DNA of 64,000 nucleotides from Chloranthus sessilifolius. Taxonomy: Eukaryota > Streptophyta > Magnoliopsida > Chloranthales > Chloranthaceae. A model generated the notes under the pieces. It had not been told where the DNA came from. It ran no database searches and was given only the letters and a program-made list of their open reading frames with translations. Below, piece after piece: positions 56,295 to 64,000 of the stretch (positions are counted from its first letter, which is position 1; each line of letters starts with the position of its first letter). A program made the translations under genes and the position numbers. The stretch lies in the NCBI GenBank assembly GCA_021018995.1, contig CM037590.1:71271597-71335596 (forward strand), read 5' to 3'.

Positions 56295-59200
56295 ATGGAT
56301 AAAAGCTAGACGCAGAAGCCTCGGTAAGCATTTTTTATTATGACTAATTAATATTTCTAAATACTTAGTATTTTGATGAAGTCATGAAAGTAGTGACTTT
56401 TTGTAATATGTTGCTATAATAGAAATACTGAAACATACTACGATGGGGCAAGAGAATTCATTAAATTTGCTAACTCACGTGGAGCAGTTTATAATTGAAG
56501 GTTCAAATGTCCCTGCATCAAATGTTGCAATGTCTGCTATCAAGACATAGAGACAACATATGATTATATCATATGGCATGGAATTGGGAAGAGCTACACT
56601 ATGTCGTTTTTTCATGGAAAAAATAACACATCATCGAGTTTTACACGAGATGAAACATTGGATGATGTAGTTAAAGAAGATGATGATACAACTAATGATA
56701 TGAGGGGCATGTTGCATGATTTCTGTTGGGTTCCGAGTGAAGAAGAAATTCATGATAGTCCGTTGGATGACAATGCAGCTAGATTCTTTAAATTGGCCGA
56801 TGATGCAGAGGTGGCCCTCTACACGGGGTGTAAACATACAAAATTATCTTTTATCATAAGACTATAGCATATCAAGTGCCTCTGTGGATGGAGCAACAAA
56901 TCGTTCTCAATGTTACTTGACTTGTTAAGAGAGGTGATCCCTGAAGGATTGAAAATACCAGATAATTTTATACAAAGCAAGAAGATAGTTACGGACTTGG
57001 GACTCAGTTATAATAAAATCGATGCTTGTCCGAATAATTATATGTTGTAATATAAAGAATCAATTGACAAACAGAAATGCGACATTTGTGAAACTTCACG
57101 TTGGAAGATGCATGAAAACTACACTCTCGATGATACTAAAAAGAAGACTCCAATAAAAATTTTATGCTATTTCCCTTTGAAACCACATCTTCAGAGATTG
57201 TACATGTCATCTAGAATTGCTACTGATATGGTATAGCATGACATAGAGCGCGTTAAAGATAGTGCTTTAAGGCATCCAGCAGATTCTCAAGCCTGGAAGC
57301 ATTTAGACCAATTTTATTTGATGTTTAAAGAAGACCCTCGGAATGTTAGACTTGGGTTAGCAAGTGATGGAATCAACCCTTTCAGAACAATGAGTATCAA
57401 CCACAACACATAGCCCGTGGTATTATTTTCGTACTACTTACAACCATGGTTGTGCATGAAACAACCAAGCATTATCTTATCGACTATAATACCCAGTCTA
57501 AAAAGTCTTGAAAATAATATTGATGTCTATTTGAAGCCATTGATTGATGAGTTGAAGGATTTATGGTCAGATAGGGTGGAGACATATGATGCTTTGAAGA
57601 AAGAGACATTCGTTCTTCATGCTACGTTGCTTTAGACAATCAGTGATTTTCTTGGCTATGCCACGCTGTCTGGTTGGACTACTAAATGAAAGAAAGCTTG
57701 TCTTTCATTCCATAAAAACACGTGTAGTCAAAGGTTGAGATACGGAAAGAAAAAATGTTATATGGGTCATCGTCAATTCCTACTGATGGATCACAAATTT
57801 CAAAGTCAAAGAAAGACATTCAATGGGAAACCCGAGAATGAAGTTGCTCCAAAACCGATGTCTGGAATAGAAGTCTTGAATAAGGTAAACAAATTTGAGC
57901 ATAAGCCCATTCTTGGAGAAGAGCATAATTGGAGAAAGAAGAGCATATTCTTTGAGTTGCCTTTTTGGAAGCATAATCTCCTCAGACACAATCTCGATGT
58001 GATGCATATTGAAAAAAATATTTGTGATAATGTGCTCTTCACTCTTTTGGGCACTAATGGAAAAAGTAAGGATGAGATAAATGCGAGAAAAGACTTGGCT
58101 GAGATGGGATTGAGGAAAGAGTTACATCCACAACAAATAGCTCCAAACAAATATAAATGACCAGCGTCAATCTACAATTTGGATAAACATGGAAAAGAAC
58201 AATTTTGCAGAGTCCTTAAGAATATGAAGATTTCGAATGGTTTCTCATCTAAAATCTCAAGCCGCGTCAATGTCAAAGAACGAAAGATATTTTGATTAAA
58301 GATCCATAACTCACACACCATATTACAACATTTTTTGCCTATGTGTATTCGACATATCTTACTAAAGTATGTGACGAGGACTCTCATAGACTTGAGCACA
58401 TTCTTTCGTGAATTATGTTTGAGAGTTTGTCGAACTGATGATTTGATCCGCCTTGAGAAGAACATAGCACTGACACTTTGTCATTTGGAGCAGATCTTCC
58501 CGCCTGCTTTTTTTGACATCATGGTGTACTTGTCGATACACTTGGCATCAGATGCATTACTTGGTGGACTTGTACACTATCAGTAGATGTATTCCATTGA
58601 GAGATTTGTATTGATGCCTTCTCACTTTTCAATTAAACATGAGAGAATATTGATGTATTTCAGTAACACAAAACTTGAGTTGTTGGAATCAGGTACTTGT
58701 TCACTTTAAAGTCGTATGTGCGCAATAGGGGTCAGTCTGAGGAGTCTATTACAGAAGCCCTATTTGGCGGATAAATATCTCATATTTTAATCTCGATACT
58801 TGCACAATGTTGAGTCAAGGCTAAACCGACCCAAAAGAAGTGATGAGGAAATATCAATGAGAAGCGCCAAAGTGTTCAATCTTACCGATTTGAAATGGAC
58901 ACAGGCTCATCGTTATGCCCTCTATAATAATGTTAACATCACAAGATATATAGAGTATAAAGCGTTAACAAAAATTTCTATTATATTTAGAGAGTTGATT
59001 TATTCAATTGTTTTAATATATGAATCCTTTTATGTAGGGATCATAAAAGAGTAATTCGACACAAGTTCCATCGAAAATGCTCATGCTCGCATGATATAGA
59101 GAAAGAACACGAAAGACATTTCATCTATTGGATTAAGGATCGTCTATGTAACCATATATTTATAAATCCATCATCAATATAGTTCGATTTTTCTCATGAT

Positions 59201-59755
59201 TAATCCTTTCTCTCAGTTTCTTAATAGATACGAGATGAAACGAAAATTAGATTTATGTTGTCAAAAGAGCTTCAGTTGTTAGCCGAGGCACCTCATCATA
59301 TTGCCAAAAGGCTAGAATGCTATCCTATTAATGGATACAATTTCAGAATAATTGCAAAAGAATCAAAGGCTAAAACGCAAAATAGTGGAGCCTATCTATC
59401 GACAGCGACTACTAGCTGTTCAAATGCAAGGCATATCAATCCGATTATTAGCAATGTGGAATATTTTGGCCTGTTGATCGACATAATTCAACTAACATAT
59501 TCTTATAAACTGAAGGTTACAATGTTCAAATGTGAATGGGTAGATGTTTGCATAGAAGGGAGGGGAATAAAGGAAGATGATTTGGGGAACACACTTGTGA
59601 ATTTTACACGATTGGCATTTTCAGACGAACCCTATGTGTCGGCTTCCCAAGTCAAACAAGTTTTCTACGTAGATGATCCTATTAACCTAGATTGGAAGGT
59701 TGTTTTTAAAGTCAAGTCTAAAGGAGCCTATGAGTTGAGAATAGAAGATCGTTAA
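56295..59755 (+). pseudogene. TNP2-like CACTA transposase, heavily decayed
   Basis: Exon 1 (56,295-56,323) begins MDKS and meets a TAG where relatives have tryptophan, then a GT-AG intron to 56,422. The transposase-associated domain follows to about 56,600, then LHDFCWVPSEEE and the TNP2 core (56,870-58,010), including DACPNNYML, GINPFR and LRHNLDVMHIEKNI. DUF4218-like (58,330-58,620) and DUF4216-like (59,460-59,720: CEWVDVCIE) regions follow. About eleven in-frame stops are seen. Six of them are TAG in place of expected tryptophan: 56,307, 56,865, 57,234, 57,411, 57,633 and 58,584. The three-domain order is that of the copy at 33,788. Confidence 0.9.
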
Positions 59756-60006
59756 CTATTAATGAGTGACCAAAATTTAAATGATAGGGGAGATGTAAAT
59801 GATGATTGTGACGATGACACTAAGTGGGTTAGAACAGATGCAGAGGGAGAGATTGTTGTAATGACCGATGAGTTGAGAATAGAAGATCGTTAACTATTAA
59901 TGAGTGACCAAAATTTAAATGATAGAGGAGATGTAAATGATGATTATGACGATGACACTAAGTGGGTTACAACAGATGCAGAGGGAGAGATTGTTGTCGT
60001 GACCGA
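59731..60006 (+). repeat. 138-bp in-phase tandem duplication at the TNP2 3' end
   Basis: Units start at 59,731 and 59,869 (tgagttgagaatagaagatc). The period of 138 bp equals 46 codons, so it keeps the frame. The units differ at only a few bases and cover the stop codon and an acidic Asp-rich tail, indicating a recent duplication in an otherwise decayed gene. Confidence 0.93.
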
Positions 60007-60087
60007 ACTTCATAATGACGATGAACAATAGTCATTAACTTGTATTTTGTTCCTGATTCATGTTTCTTTAATTTTATGCCATTTGCT

Positions 60088-60557
60088 TTATGGGCCTACA
60101 GAACGTCGATCCATACCACTACAGGGGCAACACCATTCTCCCTTTTCTATGGAATCGAGGCTGTCCTACCAGTAGAGATTGAAGTACCATCGCTCTAAAT
60201 CCTCATAGAATCAGGCTTACCCAAAGCAGAGAGAGAGATCTCGCTTTGAATAATTAAATCTACTGGATGAGAAAAGACTCCTAGCCTTGTGTCATACTCA
60301 AGTTTACCAGGGGCGAATCGCACACGCTTACAATAAATGTGTCCGCGATCAAGATTTAAAGGTAGGAGACACTCTGCTGAAGAAGATCTTCCCATCCCTC
60401 CACACCAATTCGAGAGAGAAATTCAAGTCAAACTGGGAGGGACCTTACATCGTCCGAGAAGTGCTACCAGGATATGCCATCTGCCTCACCGCCATGGACG
60501 GAGATCATCTTCCTGAGCCCATCAATGCTTGATACGTCCGCCGATTCTACTCTTAAT
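60088..60557 (+). pseudogene. Tat-clade Ty3/gypsy integrase, C-terminal fragment
   Basis: The sequence codes [19 protein letters not shown] and then KSNWEGPYIVREVLPG and MDGDHLPEPINA, spellings typical of the Tat (Ogre/Retand) integrase end. It begins abruptly next to CACTA DNA. The element is broken, with a few interruptions in this short piece; everything upstream in pol is missing. Confidence 0.85.
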
Positions 60558-61260
60558 CTATCACGAAAAGGTAAGTATTGGTGAAACAGATACATGACTA
60601 CTTAAGAACCACTCAAAAGAGGCCATCATTCCAAGCACAGTAGCCAAAAAACATCCCCAAAAATGATGATATCTTTTGCTACCCCATTTTGAGCATGGAC
60701 CTTTCTTTCAAGAAACCCCCTTCTCCAAAAAAAGAGAAGAGAAAAAGTGTGCACATATAAAAAAGGGAGGTACAATCAAAACCAAAAAAATCAGAAAAGC
60801 CAAACCCCAAAAAGAGATTGCCTGAAATAAAAATAAAAAAAAAAGAAAGAAGAAAAAATACAGAAGAGTTATGGGCCTTGTACAGTAAAAATTCCCCAAG
60901 GAAGAAGTGTGTTGTGAAAAACTGAAATCATATCAAGGAAAGTTTTTTAGCCCAACATACCTTCAAGTCCTAACCTAACCCATGACCAAGCTACACCCTG
61001 AGGAAAGCCCTCTTTTAGGTTCACAAGCAGTCATAATATCTGTTGAAGTCAACACGAGCTAAGTTTTGAGACGACATCAGAACCCCATCTGGCCGGCTAT
61101 GACGGAATCGACGTCAATGTCGTGGCACATGAAAGGATAAATGAATTAAAAAGAATAAAATAAAATAAAAATACAAGCTCAAAGTAAGATGAACGTGCTA
61201 AAACCCCGAAAGGGCGCTACGGGTAAAAACACAGAGTTTGTGTGGACCATGTGTCAAAAC
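60558..61260 (+). other. Tat-type 3' non-coding region
   Basis: Purine-rich runs (60,720-60,860, gaaaaaagag) are followed by the phrase ccccgaaagggcgctac at 61,204-61,220, a signature often seen after Tat pol genes. A similar phrase occurs at 63,938-63,954. No gene is seen. Confidence 0.55.
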
Positions 61261-62940
61261 TTATTGGTTGTTTATCTAGGTGCTGATTATTGTTATGTGT
61301 GTGGAACTAAAATCAAATAAAAGGAGTGAGGTGAAGAAGATGGTTATGAAAACAGCAACCTAAAAATATGCACAGCCTGCAAGATACAGGGCTGTTGTAG
61401 CAAGTTTTGAGTAAGTAAGAGTTTGTCCCATAGAGAACTTAATCTAGAATCCAAAATAGGTTATATTCGTAGGCCTCCAGATCTTGCTACAGATCTGACA
61501 ATCCTAGAGAAAGGGAGTTGGGTGTCACAACTATACTAAATTATCACTAAAAGAAGGGAAATAAAGTGTAGTCCTATCCTAAAGAAAGGGGTTATGAAGA
61601 AGGTGGTGATGGTGTGTGTTAAAATAAAGATAAAATGATGGGAAGTAAGCAGCTAAGCTAAGGTTATATCACCTATGTAACTCAGATTTAGGGCTGTCTC
61701 TGCAGTAATCCCTCAGATGGCTACAATCAGAAATGCAAGGAAGATGTATCCAACTTAACCCTTATGGTTTGACCTGGTCTCTTAAGGCTATAGCCTGTCT
61801 ACTTTAATGATCACAGCCTATCCAATAGAGAGGATCAAACCACATGGATTAAATCAGAAAACTAATCTGATCCAATGGAATAGACTGATCTTAAGGCTAT
61901 AACCTGTCCACTTAAATAGTCACAGATTATCCAATAGATGTCCTCCATCCAAGGGATCCAATCAAAATATTAAAATTATTGCAGACACCATGTATGCCAT
62001 GCTACAAGCTCAGGCATCCATGGGAGCAAATAGCTCTTGAAAAAACTAGTGGAAACCCAACTGTTCAAAGGCTATTTGGGGACTTTAAATGCAGCTGATC
62101 ATTGCTATAAAAGGCTTGCAATGATTCAGCTCACAAGTTTGCAATCTCTACAAAGAAATCAGATCTAACATCTGATGTTGGTCAAGCACAACAGAGGGAA
62201 GCTTGTTCCTGGAACAACCTCTCACAAGGCGACAAGCTCAAGTGTAGAGGAGAAGAATCCCTCTCAGATCTGTGACTTTGAATCACCCTAGGGCTATAGT
62301 CTGTCCACTTAAATGGTTACATGCTATCCACACCACAGAGAACTGAGCTGAAACATGTATATTGTTGCTGCCACCATGGTCTCAGGGCTACAAGCTCAAG
62401 CTTCCACGGGCATTTCAAATCAGTTCAAATCCTAAATGCATGGCATAGATTGAACAAAACTATGGGCAAATAGAAAAATAACAGATTGAATAAATAATTG
62501 AAATACAAATTTCATTGGTTAACACAATACTTACAATGAGATTTCTCAAGGCAGCAACCTTGTGTAAAATAGCTCATCAACTAATCCCAATGTGCACAAA
62601 ACCCATTACAAAACTGATGAAACTAAACTTAATTGCTTACAAAGAATTTAGCCAGCAAGTGCTAGTCTAAAAGAGAAGAAAAAGTGGAAAAAGAGGTAAT
62701 TAAACCCTAACCCTAGCCTGCTCGAGCTCACAGCTGACAGAGGTTGAAGAAGAGATCTGTTCTAAGTTAAATTTATAGCTTAAATACTCAGTCCTAATGC
62801 CTTAGCCAACAAAAAATTAAACCCTAATTTTTAGGACAGATGTGGCACTGTTACAACCCTTGGATGCCTTGGGATGTGTGTCCCGAGATCAGGGCCTCGG
62901 GATGAGTGCCCTAGACCTAGGAAAATCTCCAAAAGGTCCC
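61261..62940. repeat. Non-coding region with a thrice-repeated unit
   Basis: A unit of about 50 bp containing ggctata-cctgtc-acttaa, cacag-ctatcc and caatag occurs near 61,786-61,835, 61,891-61,940 and 62,291-62,335. A second phrase, ctacaagctcaggcatccatggg / ctacaagctcaagcttccacggg, occurs at 62,002 and 62,388. This may be a Tat LTR or a nested non-autonomous element. No coding region. Confidence 0.5.
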
Positions 62941-62954
62941 TAAGTAAAGATTGA

Positions 62955-63610
62955 GAAGTGGAGAGCTCGAGCTTTATAAGGCAGACTTTTGTTCTTTAGT
63001 TCATTCGTGCAGTTGTTGAGTGCTTCACGAGGTGGAATTTGTCTTGGAAGGTTCCTTTCTCGTGTAGAAGGTCTTTAAATGGTCGCGCATCTGCTTTAGC
63101 CTTTAATACACTCGCGGGGAAGAATTTGTAGTGCATAGCTTTGCTCATGCAGTAGAGCTTCAAAATTTTCTATCGCGAGGGTGTCACATGGAAGATCTTC
63201 AATCTCGCTCGGCTTCTTGTAAAAGGACTAACACAGCTCGCTTGGTAGAGGTTTGAGCTTTTAAACGCACAAGAACTGCACAAGGAAATATCTAAAGCTC
63301 TCTCTCCTCTTGAACCATGCGAGGACTTCATGAGCTTGCTATTATTCTTTGTGCCACTTGGCCTCGTGAGATAGTGCGTGTGGCTGATATATGAGGTTTG
63401 TTCCTCACGAGAGCTTCCCGAAGTCTTGGAGTGTTGAAAGCAGATCAATCGCGCGATTACTGCGCGAAGTAGTTCTCTGAAGTTCATTCCTCCATTGGGC
63501 GTGGGAGTTCTTCGCGAGTTCAATTATGTTGCATGTAACATTTGCATGAGGTATCTTTGTTGCAGCCTTCAACAGCATGAGACAACATTTCTACTATGCG
63601 AGATAACACC
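62955..63610 (+). repeat. CTCGCGAG-type motif array
   Basis: About fifteen CpG-containing boxes (tcgtgc, cacgag, ctcgtg, tcgcgc, ctcgcg, tcgcgag, ctcgctcgg, cctcgtgag, ctcacgag, tcgcgcga, tgcgcgaa, ttcgcgag) lie in otherwise plain sequence, several in pairs about 21-23 bp apart (63,005/63,026 and 63,059/63,082). It is similar in kind to the array at 47,194. The open frame on the minus strand here is not considered a gene. Confidence 0.55.
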
Positions 63611-64000
63611 ATTTCTCCTCTACTGCTGTCAGAGCCTTCTCCTCTCACATCCATACATCTTTCATTTGCGGGACTTCCTTGGTCCATCATGACATGAAAA
63701 ATAGTCACCATGGTGTGTACCACCATTATGTTCCATCATTCTTTGGCTCAGCAGTCATTCTTGACTTAAACTCTCTTTTTTGGCATCAAAGGTATGGACT
63801 TTGTATTAAGCTGCACAAATTATTATTAACTACAAAACAAGCTAAACAAAAAGTTATTAGTTAGCTTCAAGGTGTAGTAAAGGCTAGGTTAAGAGGTGAA
63901 AAGTGGTACGTTTCAGTAAATAACACCAGGTGAAAATCCGAAAGGGTGCCACAATTAAAAAGAGGGCAAAAACGGGCACGACGAACCCACCTTGGGTGTT
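63611..64000 (+). other. Non-coding end of window with second Tat-like signature
   Basis: The phrase aggtgaaaatccgaaagggtgccac (63,930-63,954), then gggcaaaaacgggcac, resembles the region after pol in Tat elements. It indicates a second Tat element or a continuation beyond the window. Confidence 0.45.

Larger units (their letters stand above)
53456..60087 (+). mobile_element. CACTA (En/Spm) transposon, decayed, right end missing
   Basis: The left terminus is CACTACAAAAAATACCAG at 53,456, preceded by gta. A promoter-like region with TATA box follows, then a pyrimidine-rich leader and a degenerate TNP2 gene on the plus strand (56,295-59,755). Near 60,088 the sequence changes abruptly into a Tat integrase fragment, so the second gene and right end are absent. 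The many in-frame stops make it much older than the CACTA in the BAHD gene. Confidence 0.85.

Noticed and set aside
63170-63523. 117-codon minus-strand open frame as a gene
   Set aside because: It coincides with the CpG motif array, with no domain and biased composition.

Overview
The window is nuclear DNA from a flowering plant. The evidence is Athila, Tekay and Tat Ty3/gypsy retroelements, two-gene CACTA (En/Spm) transposons with GT-AG introns, a BAHD acyltransferase gene, and many AT-rich spacers, MITEs and microsatellites. The species cannot be named from the sequence alone. Almost all of the window is nested mobile DNA, and only one host gene, itself broken, is clearly present.

Layout: (1) 1 to about 9,930 is an Athila-type retrotransposon: LTR, tRNA-Asp-like primer site, gag, pol, and an additional ORF (aORF) after integrase. 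It is truncated on the right. (2) About 9,950-16,339 is the 3' half of a Tekay-type chromovirus: integrase with chromodomain, an aORF, a polypurine tract and a 2,490-bp LTR. (3) 16,340-25,140 holds remains of CACTA elements on the minus strand: a TNP2 fragment cut by the Tekay LTR, three related CACTA ends, and MITEs. (4) 26,865-44,328 is a BAHD acyltransferase gene on the minus strand, split in two by a 16,102-bp CACTA element (27,312-43,413). That element has a 28-bp perfect terminal inverted repeat and a TCC target duplication. It carries a TNP2-type transposase gene, a TNPA/Transposase_24-type gene, and two collinear exon pieces of a host UDP-xylose (UDP-arabinose) 4-epimerase gene. (5) 44,400-53,455 is intergenic DNA with a partial LTR-like stretch and a complete 2,422-bp solo LTR (50,004-52,425, target duplication ATATC). 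(6) 53,456-60,087 is a decayed CACTA element with a degenerate TNP2 gene. (7) 60,088-64,000 is the integrase tail of a Tat-clade retroelement followed by non-coding Tat-like DNA.

The most unusual signal is shared by unrelated elements. The Athila element carries 19 copies of the palindrome TCAATCGATTGA, mostly in pairs exactly 22 bp apart. They lie beside the promoter, in the leader before gag, and directly upstream of the aORF. The Tekay element carries 34 copies of a different palindrome, TCGATTAATCGA, at 20-21 bp steps, again directly upstream of its aORF and inside its LTR. The solo LTR has a third variant on the same grid of about 20 bp. The two aORFs look homologous to each other. Together this suggests a family-specific recognition system, an aORF product plus helically phased sites, comparable in logic to the VANC proteins and motif arrays of VANDAL transposons. 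That link is inference.
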